This document shows positions 9,906 to 22,100 of a DNA stretch of 64,000 bases, piece by piece. The notes under the pieces are model-generated. The model saw only the letters and a list, made by a program, of their open reading frames with translations. It was not told the origin of the DNA and did not search any database. The translations under genes and the position numbers were made by a program. The stretch comes from Coniella vitis. Its lineage: Eukaryota > Ascomycota > Sordariomycetes > Diaporthales > Schizoparmaceae. Position 1 is the first letter of the stretch; every line of letters begins with the position of its first letter. The stretch is from NCBI GenBank assembly GCA_011317545.1, contig WUJK01000011.1, positions 697,501 to 761,500 on the forward strand, written 5' to 3'.

Positions 9906-12353
9906 ATGCCTTCGAAGCGCAAGGCCGCTGCCAACGCGACTGCTTCCGACGCCGACCACGGCACCGACGCCAGCCCTCCGTCCTCCTCCATCGCTGCTGT
10001 CGCTGCCGTCCCCGTAAAGCGCCAGCGTGTTTCGAGAGCATGCGATCAGTGTCGAGCTGCACGCGAAAAGTGCGATGGCATCCAGCCCCTCTGCTTTCCC
10101 TGCGTTTCCCAGAACCGTGCCTGCACTTACGCTGCCAATCCAAAGAAGCGCGGCGTGCAAACAGGCTACATCAAGACGCTCGAGGTAGCCCTCGCCTGGC
10201 TGTTTGACAATGTGCCTGGTTGCGAGGATGCGCTGGAGACACTACTGATGCACGAGGGCGGCCAGGGCCAGAACCTGCTCCTTGGCAAGGATTCCGACAA
10301 GGCCAACCGCCTGCACAAGACATGGAGGAGAAGCAAGGTTCACAAAGAGATTGACCGCATCCTCTCGGGCGGTCTGATCAACCAGGCGCGTGCCGACAAG
10401 TCTTCTCCATCTGACGATGGCGAGAGCGAGAACGACCAGAGCGAGACAGCCTCGCGCACGATCCCGACTTCAACCCCGCTGGGAGCTCTGCAGCCGCCAA
10501 ACGGCCCGTTCACGAGGCGTTCCGATGGCTATGGCTCCATAGACTCGCACCTCCACAACGGCGGCAGCGGCAACAGTAACAACAACAGCAGTATCATCAA
10601 CCTTCCCTCCAACCACTGGCGGCTCCTTGACATATACTTTAGCTACACACATTGCTGGTATCCCATCCTGGAAAAGCAGGACCTGCTCAAGACAGTCTAT
10701 CTGTACCCAGAAGGCGGTATGGACATCAACCATATGAAACCCTCTTCAGCAGCGCATGCCGAGCTTTGGGCCGCCATGGCTTTGGCTTCCTACCAAGATG
10801 CTTCGAGCATTTCTGCAGCAGCCCCTGGAATGGGACCTGGACCTGCTGAGGATCCTGCATGGTCACTAGATGATATGTACAGAATAGCAAGGCGACTTGT
10901 GCCCTCAGAAGAGGGCGATTTCCAAATTCAACATGCTAGAGCGCTTTTGCTCTTGGCCCTCATCAATGTCGGGAGAGGTAAAAAGACGAGCGCCTGGATT
11001 TTGGTCGGATTGGCTCATCGAATTGCCCTGGACGTTTCTGAACTTCATAGAGGCGATGAGCGGTCCGCAAGGCGAGCGACGGCCGTGTTAATGGGCTGCT
11101 ACATTTTGGATACCCTCATCGCCGTGCATCCCAGGGCCATGCCGAGCCTTGAGACTGCGGGTATCGTCGAAGGTATGAGCATTCCAGAAGACGACCTGGA
11201 CGAGTGGCAACCATGGGCGCCGTGTGATGGATTTGGGACCGGCGTCGGTCCCAGAACCTCCTCTCGAAGTCCGGCGTACTCATTGACGACTTTCAATCAA
11301 TTATACGATGTTTTCAAGTTCATGAGAAAGAGAACACTACAGCGGCAAAATGGCCTCCTTTCTGTTGAGCACCCATCGGAAGCCATCTTACTTCTTCATC
11401 AGACCATCAAGCCGGGCCTCCCCTTTGCCGGCTTTATCATAGCCCGGGATTCAAGCTCTGTGGGCATTCCCTCCGCCTACGTTCTACGCATTCTTTTCCT
11501 ATGGGTTGACGCCATCCTCGATTCCACAGACGAGTCACCCTGCAATCTGATTCTGGAGTCTGTAGAACAGTATATTAACCAGTTTGGTGCTTGTGGAGCA
11601 CCACCCTTCTTCGCAAGCTGTTTAGCCATGGTACGCCAACACCAGAGCTTCAACAATCTGCATGCGCAGTGTGTCGAAAGATGGCAGGTCATTCAGGACA
11701 CTCTAGCTTCCATTTGGAACCCGTCTCGACAGCGCAAGTCTGTCGAAAGTACCCGCCCGCTCTCTGCTGTATCCAAGACACCCATCGCAGCAGCCGACAC
11801 TCCTCTTGCCACCACGCTCAATCGCAACGCGCCCAGCATCACCACCTCCACGCCCTCGGACCTCTACTCCTCCAGCAACCTCCATACCCCACCACTTCTC
11901 CACCAACACTTTCCAACGCAAAAACCACAACCTGCCCCTTGTCCACCAACAGCGCCCTTCATGATGAATTCTATCTCCCCGCGAAAAGCCCTACATAATA
12001 CCGCGACTGCCATCAACCCCCCTCTGGCACCTACAGGAATGAATATACTAGACACGCAATCAATCATGCAAGGCGGGCATGACGATCCACATCCACACCA
12101 GCACCAGCAGCAACATCCTCCGCCGCCGCCGCCGCCGCCGTCGTCACAGCCAATGCATGCGCCCGGAGGAGGCTTGATACACCGCGACAGTTTTAACGCT
12201 GGGCCGCTAGACTATGATGCGTTACTAGACGATCTCTCGTCAATGGATTACATTGATCGTGTCGATGTCGATCCGCAATTCATGGCAAACCTGGGCTTTG
12301 CGCCCGGGTGTGATATATCAGAGGTCTTGAGTCGCGAGTTTGGAGCAATATGA
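9906..12353 (+). CDS. qutA: Quinate pathway Zn2Cys6 transcriptional activator
   Basis: An 815-residue activator of the QutA/QA-1F family, uninterrupted by introns. The ATG at 9906 is the first in frame (MPSKRKAAAN); the frame is open upstream but only with non-ATG codons. The Zn2Cys6 cluster uses Cys 46, 49, 56, 63, 66 and 73 (CDQCRAAREKCDG...LCFPC...C). It is followed by the family-specific linker KKRGVQTGYIKTLEVALAWL. A central fungal-specific regulatory domain (about 230-560; HWRLLDIYFSYTHCWYPILE) is present. The C-terminal third is low complexity (Ser/Thr/Pro, then His/Gln and an eight-residue Pro run). It ends with an acidic tail (DYDALLDDLSSMDYIDRVD...), a plausible activation or repressor-contact region. 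The protein switches on quinate genes in the nucleus when the repressor is relieved. It is divergent from the repressor gene and preceded by two small upstream ORFs. Confidence 0.92.
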   Translation: MPSKRKAAANATASDADHGTDASPPSSSIAAVAAVPVKRQRVSRACDQCRAAREKCDGIQPLCFPCVSQNRACTYAANPKKRGVQTGYIKTLEVALAWLFDNVPGCEDALETLLMHEGGQGQNLLLGKDSDKANRLHKTWRRSKVHKEIDRILSGGLINQARADKSSPSDDGESENDQSETASRTIPTSTPLGALQPPNGPFTRRSDGYGSIDSHLHNGGSGNSNNNSSIINLPSNHWRLLDIYFSYTHCWYPILEKQDLLKTVYLYPEGGMDINHMKPSSAAHAELWAAMALASYQDASSISAAAPGMGPGPAEDPAWSLDDMYRIARRLVPSEEGDFQIQHARALLLLALINVGRGKKTSAWILVGLAHRIALDVSELHRGDERSARRATAVLMGCYILDTLIAVHPRAMPSLETAGIVEGMSIPEDDLDEWQPWAPCDGFGTGVGPRTSSRSPAYSLTTFNQLYDVFKFMRKRTLQRQNGLLSVEHPSEAILLLHQTIKPGLPFAGFIIARDSSSVGIPSAYVLRILFLWVDAILDSTDESPCNLILESVEQYINQFGACGAPPFFASCLAMVRQHQSFNNLHAQCVERWQVIQDTLASIWNPSRQRKSVESTRPLSAVSKTPIAAADTPLATTLNRNAPSITTSTPSDLYSSSNLHTPPLLHQHFPTQKPQPAPCPPTAPFMMNSISPRKALHNTATAINPPLAPTGMNILDTQSIMQGGHDDPHPHQHQQQHPPPPPPPPSSQPMHAPGGGLIHRDSFNAGPLDYDALLDDLSSMDYIDRVDVDPQFMANLGFAPGCDISEVLSREFGAI

Positions 12354-12611
12354 ACTAGGAGGAGGGAGATAAAAGGAAGAATTGAGCCTTCAGTTTATAC
12401 CTTCTTAACACCAGGAAAAAAAAAAAAGCGACTGTGCAGTACAAAAGTATTCGGATGTGTCCTTGCTAATATGCATGCCACGTAACATCGCCTAGTTCAA
12501 CCCCACCAGCTATACCTCGAATATTATTTCTCTGCTTTTTGAGATATTTTTCAAAGAGGCACACCGGCCTGATCGATTGTTCAATTGAAGGTTGGCATCC
12601 CCCTCCCTGAA

Positions 12612-14488
12612 ATGGCACCTCTCCGCCTACTCGACGTTGACACACTCCAAGTGAAGGACAGTTATTGTCTACCCCGGAGTACGGCCCACAATCAGCCCCA
12701 TACTGCAAACACAGACGCAGAGATTAAATATGGCATCCTCTCACACAAATGGCTGACGCCAAACAGCCAAGAGGTCCAATTCGACGATCTGCAAGACTCG
12801 GCTTCTCGCAGCACTGCCCTTGAGCAAAAACCGGCGGGGTTCGCCAAAATCATCCAAACGTGCGAGCTTGCCAGAGCACAGGGGCTCAAGTACGTATGGC
12901 TCGACACGTGCTGTATTGATAGCGCAAATGGCAGCGAGTTGCAAGAGTCAATCAATAGCATGTATTCGTGGTATCAACAAGCACAAGTGTGTTTTGCTTA
13001 CTTGGCAGACACCGATGAGGTCAATTGTTCGGATTCTATGAAGAAGGATGCGTGGTTCACTAGGTCTGCTCTGCCACTGCTCTTTGGAATTTATCCTACA
13101 ATTCTAGCGCTCACTGAATTCCACTGATGCCTTTTGTCCATGTTAGGGGCTGGACTCTGCAAGAGCTCGTTGCACCTCACCAGGTTCAATTCTACGACAA
13201 GAAATGGAAATACCTCGGCGACAAACACTCATTGAAAGATCGACTCCAGGAAATCACCAAGATCGATCCCAGCGTCCTCGACAATTCGCGGCTGCCAAAG
13301 CATTGCTCCATCGCAGCACGCATGTCGTGGGCATGCGACCGTGTCACAACAAAGGCAGAGGACAGGGCCTACAGCCTCTTCGGCATCTTTGGCATCAACC
13401 TGCCGACACTGTACGGCGAGGGCTCACGAGGCTCATTTCGCCGCCTGCAAATGGAGATTATCAAGAATATAGACGATCAATCGATCTTTGCCTGGACTGG
13501 CGTCCAAGACCGGTATCCCGGCTTGCTTGCAGAATCGCTCGACCAGTTCCGGGGCTGCAACTCCATCGTCCCGACGCGTTTTCGTAGACGCAAAAGCTTG
13601 TTTTCATTGACCAACAGCGGTGTGTCAATCACGCTAAATCTGACTCATTGGACTCTGGACACGTACCTGGCGCGGATACATTGCGTGGATTCGGTGTGCA
13701 AGCAAAGTGATGATCGTATGGAAATGACTGGAATTTTTCTTCGTCGCTTGGATGAGGATGATCAATATGCCAGGGTCCAGGTTGATGGCAAGGACGTTGT
13801 CCAAGGCTTGCCACAACCACCAGGCTGTTCCCATCTTCGGGCTAACTCCTGTGCAAATAGCAGAGATGTGTCCATATTTGTGCGACAGTACGAGTACAAT
13901 GCCTCATACGCCGTAGACAACGTTGCGTACGGCTTCACGCTCGGTACAAACTTGTTAAAGCACATTGACCATGCGTCTCCGCTACTAATTTATCACCCAC
14001 ACTCTGCCCATCAGCATGAGAAGTGTACCCTTGTGGATGTAAAAACCCCGATAACAAGCAACCCTCAGCATGCTCCTGACGGCATCGTCGCGCAACTGGA
14101 TCTATCCGAACAGGCCAGATGTTGGCTCAAGGGACTAATCTTCTGTTTAGACTTTGACTTCAATCCTGTGGTCTTCTTCACCCCTTCGCGGGCTCTAGCT
14201 AGTGGAATCAGGCAGAACTCGGCAGAGCGGCTTGACCATGCTTTGGCACGCAGTCAGCTTCATGGCAGCAAGCCACAACTGATCAATACCCTGAACTCTC
14301 TCAGCCCAGAGATATGGCAGATCTGCGGGGATCGCCTGGATGGCTCAGTCGTTGCGATAGCCGATACTGGATTTTTCATGTCATTGCAAAAGGTCAAAAC
14401 CGCGGCCGGTATCGTGTGCTGGGAGCTCGATCTCATGAAGAATGAGGATTATTCGCTTTCAAGCCGCATGGATCAGCTGCTGGTATAG
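12612..14488 (+). CDS. HET-domain protein
   Basis: A heterokaryon-incompatibility (HET, PF06985 type) protein, predicted at 597 residues. Exons 12612-13063 and 13147-14488 flank an 83-bp intron (GTCTGC...GTTAG). Splicing joins WFT to RGWTLQELVAP, the most conserved HET segment. The ATG at 12612 gives MAPLRLLDVDTLQ; upstream only TTG is in frame. HET landmarks: IKYGILSHKWL (about residue 40), AKIIQTCELARAQGLKYVWLDTCCID (residues 85-115), then the RGWTLQEL block and RAYSLFGIFGINLPTLYGEG. No STAND ATPase or repeat domain follows; the C-terminal 350 residues are unrecognised. Such proteins trigger cell death after fusion of unlike strains, but most HET-domain genes have no tested function. It is 258 bp downstream of the quinate activator on the same strand, probably an unrelated neighbour. 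Confidence 0.85.
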
Positions 14489-15122
14489 GGGAGTTTTGAA
14501 TAGTTCAGATTTTTGCATCAAAACGAAATGAGAAGAATTACATTCTGTGCATCAGGGACTGACCATGGAGGGAAAATAAATGAGTAGACAGCATTATAGC
14601 CGTAGTGCATGTGGATTACAATAGATCAAATAGATATAATCTGTACGTTGTCCATCTCTTCCTCGACTCATATCTGGATGGCGTCGCGTGTTGTCACAAG
14701 CTTTTGACGAATCATATGCTCAGTAACGTCTCAGGACGACGACGGTAATGGCAACTGAGGATCGACAGAATATATATACTGAATATGAGAGAACATAAGG
14801 CAATGCCACTTATACTGTTTAAGAAATACTGCAACCAACCAAAAGCTTGAAAAAAATGGAATTGTAGGAGGAAATGGGCTTTGGATACACGGTGACAAGG
14901 TCGACGCAAATACCCAAGTTGCGGTATGCTATAGAGATCCATGCACCACAGGCAAAAGATCTAGATGGTTATGTGCGACATTGATGCGTAGAAACGTGCC
15001 ACGAATCGTCGAGAGAAGGTGACATAACGTTGTCAAACAGTGAATTAAGGTGCTTATATGTGTGTATGTCTTGAATTTTGATTCGATGTATGCAGTGAAA
15101 AGAACTGGGTATATGCAAGATA
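14489..15122. other. Gene-free stretch
   Basis: 634 bases, AT-rich, between the HET gene and the GH43 remnant. I looked here on the minus strand for the missing remainder of the GH43 gene and did not find it. No tRNA or repeat seen. Confidence 0.5.
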
Positions 15123-15437
15123 CTAGCAACAAGAAATTGTACATCTTGAAGAGAACACGATCAACATCACGACCACTCTGCTTTGATTACGTCCTTGTCG
15201 GCATACAGAGCACAAATTTGCCAGTAAATCATAAACCCGGGAGTCGGCCTTGTAGATCTGGGCACCGCCACCAGTGTTGAAGCGGAAGTAGGTGCCATCA
15301 GACCGGCGGATGAGCGAAGGGTCGTGGGCGTAGCAGTTGCCCGAGCAGGCGCCCGGGTCGGCATATCCTGCAGAAACAAGCGGTGCAGCTGCGAGCAGCA
15401 AGGCGGCCAGGCCTTGAGTGAAGGTAGAGGAGAACAT
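15123..15437 (-). pseudogene. 5' remnant of a secreted GH43 hydrolase
   Basis: The ATG at 15437 opens a signal peptide (MFSSTFTQGLAALLLAAAPL...VSA) and then GYADPGACSGNCYAHDPSLI, the N-terminus of a family GH43 arabinanase-type enzyme; the Asp in HDP is the family's catalytic base. Homology continues through RRSDGTYFRFNTGGGAQIYKADS, then stops abruptly near 15239. The frame goes on for about 38 unrelated codons to a stop at 15123. A full GH43 enzyme is 300 residues or more, so over three quarters is missing, including the catalytic acid. No continuation was found on either side. It lies 0.7 kb from the retrotransposon block. Exon 1 of a gene with a long intron is an alternative but no downstream exon is visible. 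Confidence 0.7.
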
Positions 15438-16121
15438 GATGCTGAAACAAAGGTTGACTGAAGAGAGAACAATACTATATAATGAACGGAAGTGAGAATA
15501 GAATAGGATCACCAAACGGTAACATGGACAGGATGTGAGAAAAAGGGAAACGAGAGGTCAAATACGGGATGAAACAAGTGAGACTGTCTTTCTTCACGAA
15601 ACTCTCATCCTCCTACTTTTCTGCATGCAATACTCGTACAAGAGGTGTTGGGGGTATACACCTGCACCTATTGACAAGGAGACCCTCAATGGGGGGCATC
15701 AGAGGATCCTCACGACGTCTCGTGTTTATCCGCCAAAACAATAAAGAGGGTCCTAAGCAGCCCCTCCCGATATTGTGTATTCCCAGAATACGGATTCTGC
15801 CTCTGGAAGCACAAGCTCTAAATGGATGGCAACCCTTCCAAGGTGAGCATCCAACTCCACTCAAGCAACTGGCCGCAAGCGGAAGCTCGCAGTGTTTGCC
15901 TCGTTGCTTGCTGCCAGTCCATCCGTCTCCATAGCGGAGGATGATGTGCAATGCGTCTTTGCTCATATCATGTTGCCAAATGTCTTGGCCACTGAAGCCT
16001 CCTCTTGGCTTGGATGGGCGTGGTGTTGAGGGACGCTTGCAGTGGTTACAAGCCCCAAAGGCCTTTGGCCTTGTCAGAAGCCAATGACAGACACTACTCC
16101 CACATCGATGCGATCGCAAAG
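15438..16121. other. Gene-free stretch up to the retroelement border
   Basis: About 680 bases of normal base composition with no recognisable gene. Its last five bases (CAAAG, 16117-16121) are the left copy of the target-site duplication of the Copia element. Confidence 0.6.
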
Positions 16122-16334
16122 TGTGAAAGTGGCATTCAACCCTAACCCGAAAGCCATTATGTCAGCCTGATAATGGGTTTTACATAAGCAGAACAATGGC
16201 TTCGGCGATACTCAAATATTCGAATAATAGCTATTTTTTACAGCTAGATAAATAGAAGATATACTCTTTTAGCCTCTCTTTTGTTTCGCCTGTTTTAGCT
16301 AATAACTAAGCTTTATATATACCTTATTTTCTTA
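16122..16334 (+). repeat. Copia 5' LTR
   Basis: 213 bp, aligned without net indel to 30781-30993. The outer 100 bp or so is scarcely mutated; the inner part is TpA-rich. It begins TGTGAAAGTGGC and ends TTATTTTCTTA. Confidence 0.92.
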
Positions 16335-16347
16335 GTTATAAGCCCGG
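16335..16347 (+). other. Probable primer-binding site (tRNA-iMet anticodon-loop type)
   Basis: The bases immediately after the LTR, GTTATAAGCCCGG, resemble the complement of the initiator tRNA-Met anticodon arm (GTTATGAGCCC), with one G-to-A change that RIP would explain. Copia in Drosophila primes from such an internal half-tRNA. The match is short and the downstream bases do not extend it, so this is tentative. Confidence 0.4.
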
Positions 16348-18896
16348 ATACGAGCTAAACGGCTGGAATCTCCTTTTCCTAAGTAAACGTATAAGCTTAC
16401 TAGTTAAAATTACTATTATTTAATATCTTTAATCCCTAATAACGGCGTAAATCGACTATCTAAGCTATAAGGACCTACTTTTCTTACGATAGCTTTAGAG
16501 GACTTTAAATATTAGGTAAAATATACGGATTCTATTACCTTTCCGGTATAATACGCTATACTTAGGGCCTATTATTAGTAAAAAGGTATCTAATCCGATA
16601 TAAACCCTAAAGACCCTAATATATAAATAACTAGTCTAAGTATACCTATATAAGTATAATCGGATAAAATATTATACGGAGGTCTTCTTAATAATTATAA
16701 GAAGATTTACGATAATTTAGATAAGGGATTTATACCTCCGATATAGGAATAATACTAGCGATTCTATAATAAATAGGTCCGAAACTATTAAATTAGTTTA
16801 TCGACCGAGAAGGAGAAGAAAATAGCTTTCGAAAAGATTGCTACTTAGATTAATAAGATAATCCTAGACTCTCTATTTTAGCCTATTCGTATAAACTTTA
16901 TTAAAACTAAAGGTTAATAGATACTTAAGGACCTTATAAAGAAACTAAAGGAGGAATTATTACCTTCGGATATTATTATATAAAACTTCGTTCGCTAAAA
17001 ATATCTTATAGTTTTCGAGAAAGCTAGATATCCGACTTTAGCCTCTAAATAGCTAAACGAGTATATATAGGTATATATTTAAGCTAAAGTAAATAACCTC
17101 CCTAAGGCTACGGGAATATATATTATAAAGCTATTCCTTATAGTTATTTAGTATCGCCTAGCTCTAAACTAGGTAATTCGAATACTATAGGATTATATTA
17201 TAAACTAGGTAATTAATAAGGATATCCTATCTATTAAATATTACTTTAAAGCTTATTCTACCCTTCTCTTAATTAATTTAATCTCTAATAAAGGGTTAAA
17301 GATAGGTATTAATATATTTAATACGCTAGTTTATACTAACTCGGTATAAAATAGTAATTCCGGTAAATCCTTTACTAATAAGAAGTATCTAGATTATAAA
17401 TATCTATATAAAACTCTATCTTATTACTATAGCTAGTAACTATAGCCCTATTAGCGGCTTAGATAGGTATATAACGGGACGAAACCGGATAATATAGAGG
17501 CTATACTAAATAAGAAAGAGATCTATTATATATAGTAGAAGTTAGGACTAAGGTAATATAAATACCTTATTAGTAAACTTATTACGAAGAAGTAATTATC
17601 TAATAGCTAGAACCTACTAAACTTTCTTAATTTAGGTAGTTTAGGCCGATTAGGGTAAATAAATAGTAATAATAAAGATAATAAGTATATAGGAGGATAC
17701 CTTAAAGGATAAACGGGGCTTAGAACGCCTATATACTCTATTTCTTTATATCTTTTCCTTTAGTTATACGGCATTTTATATATATATTTATATAAAGTAT
17801 AATATATATAGTCTCTTTATCTTAGTTATTATAATCCTATTTAGCTTAGATTATAATAGTAATTAACCTAGACCTACTTTTTTAGAACTAATTTAATAGA
17901 GCCTTCTCTATAATCGAGGAAGGCTACTATAACCTCTTATAAAGTACTATTTTAAATAACTATAAAGCTATATACCTTATTAATAGTATCTTACTTCTAG
18001 AGGATAGGTTATTCGTCCCTAAAGATAATAGTATAACCGTTAGTATAAGTAGTACCTTATTCCTAATTAAGGGATATAATATATAAATTATTAAACGGTA
18101 CTTTAATAATAAAATATATAACCTTATTCTTAAAAAGGTATACTTAGTAAAAGGTTTTTATATAAATATTATCTCTAAAGCGTTATTAGCTAAAAGGGGA
18201 GTTTAGTATTATAGTTTTAATTATACGTTATATTTAGGCGATTTAAGCGATAATAAAGTTCTAATAACCCTAAAAAGGTATTTTAACTTAGCTTTCTTTA
18301 AATATATTCTATATTACTCCTCCTATTTATTATTACCCTCTTTTATTCCGTTTAGTAAAGCCGGTATATTATATCTACCTATTTCGAATTTACTATTTCG
18401 TTTATCTTTTAATCTATTTAAAGACCGAGAGGACTCGGAATACCTATAGTATTTATATTTAGGCTATTTAGGCGTATAAGTATTATAAAAGCTAGTCTAA
18501 TAAGCCTACGGAGTTAAAATAAACGATATATAAAGACTAAACTACGAATATTATACGAAAGCGTTCCTAACTCGTATTATATACCGAGGACCGTCTAAGA
18601 ATACTAGCCCTAAGCCCTTCTAAAGGGTTTACTAGGATATATTTACATTTTACCCGGGTATAAGAGGGGCTAGGTATATAATAGTATTTAAGGACGAGTT
18701 CTTAGGTAAATTCTTTATCTCTATAACTATAGATAAGATAGGACCGATAGTCTTTAGCTTAATTTATAACTTTATCGCCTAAATACGCTAGTAGTTTTAG
18801 CTTAATATATATAAAATCCGCTAGGACGGTAAAGCCGCTATTCTATATATAAACTATAGTATAGCCTATATACGATAATACTAGGAGGTAGGAATC

Positions 18897-19188
18897 TGTC
18901 AGGAGGTGGGTTGTTGCGAGGTGATGAAGTACAACATAGACGACGAGTTCTTGGCGTAAAAGCAGCTATATCGCACAGAAGACACCATGATAGTAGTATT
19001 CGTTGACAGAAAACTGAACCTAAAGAGAAATCCCCTCTCCATTCACTGGTTTCCGAAGCTTCCGACGGCTCTTTATATCTTTGAGATTCCATGGCTGCCT
19101 GCCGAGAGCTGCCGGCAGGCCCTTGTTCCAAGCCGCAGGGACTGCGTTACCGCTTCGCTTTCCTGGCGTTTAGGGTAGGGTTCTGACA
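18897..19188 (+). mobile_element. Undecayed solo LTR inserted in Copia integrase
   Basis: A 292-bp stretch of ordinary composition in otherwise TpA-saturated sequence. It begins TGTCAGGAGGTGGG and ends TAGGGTTCTGACA, with inverted ends TGTCAG/CTGACA, and is flanked by a perfect 5-bp duplication GAATC (18892-18896 and 19189-19193). It has no coding capacity. These are the marks of a solo LTR left by recombination between the two ends of an LTR retrotransposon. A short MITE is less likely because the inverted repeat is only about six bases and the target duplication is 5 bp. Removing it with one GAATC restores the integrase frame (EVGIELKITP). Strand is arbitrary. Confidence 0.82.
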
Positions 19189-22100
19189 GAATCGAGCTTA
19201 AAATAACCCCTTTATATATAAAAGAGCCTAACGGTATAGCTAAGAAAATAGGGCGTAAATTAATTAAGAAATAATTAGTAATACTATTATTTATAAACCT
19301 ATTATCTTATCTATAGCCCGAAGTAATAAAAATAGCGGCCTATTTATATAATATTAGCCTAGCGGTAATAAAGTATTAATAATCCCTAAATAGTCTATTT
19401 AAGGGATAGTTCCGTTAGAATATACCGATAACGCTATTAGATAAGGACCTTCGCCCTAATTAGAGCTATATCTATACCTACGGTTATTATACCTATATAC
19501 TTAGAGTAAAGAGAGAAGTAGGAAACTTTAGGAAAGAGATAAAAACAGCGGAATATATATATATTAGATATCTTATAAGCTATATCGCCTTAAATATCTT
19601 TAGAGTATAAATACCCTTTATAGATATAATATATATAATAAGGAATATTTAGTTTAATAAAATAATCTTCTATAACCCGTTAAAGGAGAGGCTTAGATAG
19701 CCCCTTTCTAACTATAAGTTCGAGAAAATATTATTATAAGAGATAAGATTAGAGGAGATTTTAGATACTTTATATATTTAAGTAAACGTAGGAGAATATT
19801 ATACCTTCCCGTCTTAAATAACCGATTTAAACCTATATATAATATATGCTAATATTAGTCTGCCTTTAAAACTAGGGGGTAAGTAGCCTTATATAGATAG
19901 TTTAGAAGGTATTCCGGACTAGATTATAGAGGATATACCTATACCTAAGTTAAATATAGAGAACTTATAACTCTCTAATCGCTATTAAAGCTTAGATAAC
20001 TACGTTTAGCTATAATAAAGTAATACCTTTATATATATATAAACTTAAATAAACCCTATTAATAGTAATACTAAGGTAGATAAAGACCCTATTAGCTTTA
20101 TAGCTAGAGAAGATAAATAATCTATAGATATAAACCTTATTAGCGATATATAATTCGCTAAGGTAGATAAATTACCCCTTAAAGTCGAGGAACCGTTAAA
20201 GCGTTAATTATTAATATATAATAAGGACTACTAATCTAAGCCTTAACTATAATAACTATTATTTATAAACGGCCGAGATAATCTAATTAATTAGAAACGT
20301 CTAATTACTAGAACCGAGGAGGATATATAATAGGATATTCCGCCCTTTTTATAGAGATCTAATAGATAGAGAGTATTAATATAAAGGGTATTTAAATAAA
20401 CGCCTATTTATAGGTATAAAAGAAAGAACTCCGAGCTACTTAAGCTATTTATCCGAAGGCTATTCGCTTTTATAAGCGTATTTTACCCGTTTAGGCGATA
20501 ATAGGCTTATCTAGCTACCGTATTAATAGATATATAGCCGGAACTAGATATAAAATACGCTATATTATACGCTATATTTATAGCGGCGGTTAATGCTAAT
20601 AATACGCCTAGTTAGATATAGGATAAAATTACTAAGTTTATATTATATCCTTAATATATTAATAACCTATCTAAAAAGCTATTAAACTAGGTATAAGCTT
20701 AGAAGTTACCTTTCTACGATTAATAGTTTAAGGCTATAAGAAAGGAGATATACTAATTAATAATTATATATATATAGGAGAAAGTTAATAGGGCGAAGGT
20801 ATATAATAAGCTATTACCGCTTAAATAAGTATTTCGCTATAAAATAGACGGTAATAATATCCTATCCTCGTTTAAAGTACGGATTTATATAAAAGGAGAT
20901 CTATAGGATACCGATATCTTTAATACCTACGCTATAATACTTATAATACGCGCTTTTCGTATACTTATAGCTATTATAGCTTAAAAGGACCTAGAGGTAG
21001 ATTAAATAGATATAACCGGAGTATTCCTTAACGCTAATAGAGAAAGACGAGAGGAAGTATATATTAAACTATTAGACGGATTTAAAGTTATTAATAAAGT
21101 TACTAAGTTAAAGAAAGTATTTTATAGTTTACGCAATTCGCCCCTTATATAGTATAAAGACCTTTATAATACCCTTAAAGAACTTAAGCTTAAGCCGTTA
21201 TTTAAAGAATTATATATATTTAAAAGCAAAGATAATAAGATTATTCTATTATTCTATATAGATAATATCTTAATATTTTATTTATAGTTAGCTAAGGTAG
21301 AAGTAATAAGGATTAAAGAGGGTATTACCGAGGCGTATAATATCGTTAACTAAGGATTAGCCGAATAATTCTTAGGTATCCGAATAGTATATAACCGAAG
21401 TAAAATAACTATTCGCCTTCTTTATAATACCTATATCGAAAAAGTAGCTAAAAAGTTCGGTTTAACGGATATATTAGTATTTCTACCCTACTTACTAATC
21501 TCGCCCTTTACTAAGCTTAAAAAGAATATAAGTAAGGCTACGAAGGAAGAAGTAAAGTTATATTAAGAGAAGATCGGTTCTATCCTTTATATAGCTATTA
21601 TATTACGCCTAAACGTAATATTCGTATACTTATTCTTTTCTTATTTCCTTATAAACCTAAATTAAGCGTATTATAAGGCTGCCGATTAGATAATTAGATA
21701 CCTTTATAGAACTAGATTCCTAGGTATTTAGTATAATAGTATAGCTCCTAAAGTATAAATATTATATATATCGGGAGATTTATCCTTCGTAGATAATATA
21801 AAGGACCGAAAGTCTATATTTAGATATATATTTATATTATTCGGGGGTATAATCGCTTAGAAATTAGGCAAATAGTCTATAATCGCTATATCTATTATAA
21901 AGGCGGAGCTTAATACCTTATCTTTAAGGGTAAAGGAAATAATAGTATTTAAACGCTTACTTCGAGATATCTCTATAGACCTTAGGGAGATATAGAATAT
22001 CTATTATAATAACTAGCAGACGATACGGTTAATAGTAGCTAAACGCGAGAAAATTAGTATAAAGCTTAAGTATATTAATATTAATTAACTATAGCTTAAA

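Noticed and set aside
18897..19188. MITE instead of solo LTR
   Set aside because: Terminal inverted repeat is only TGTCAG/CTGACA and the duplication is 5 bp, both standard for LTRs.
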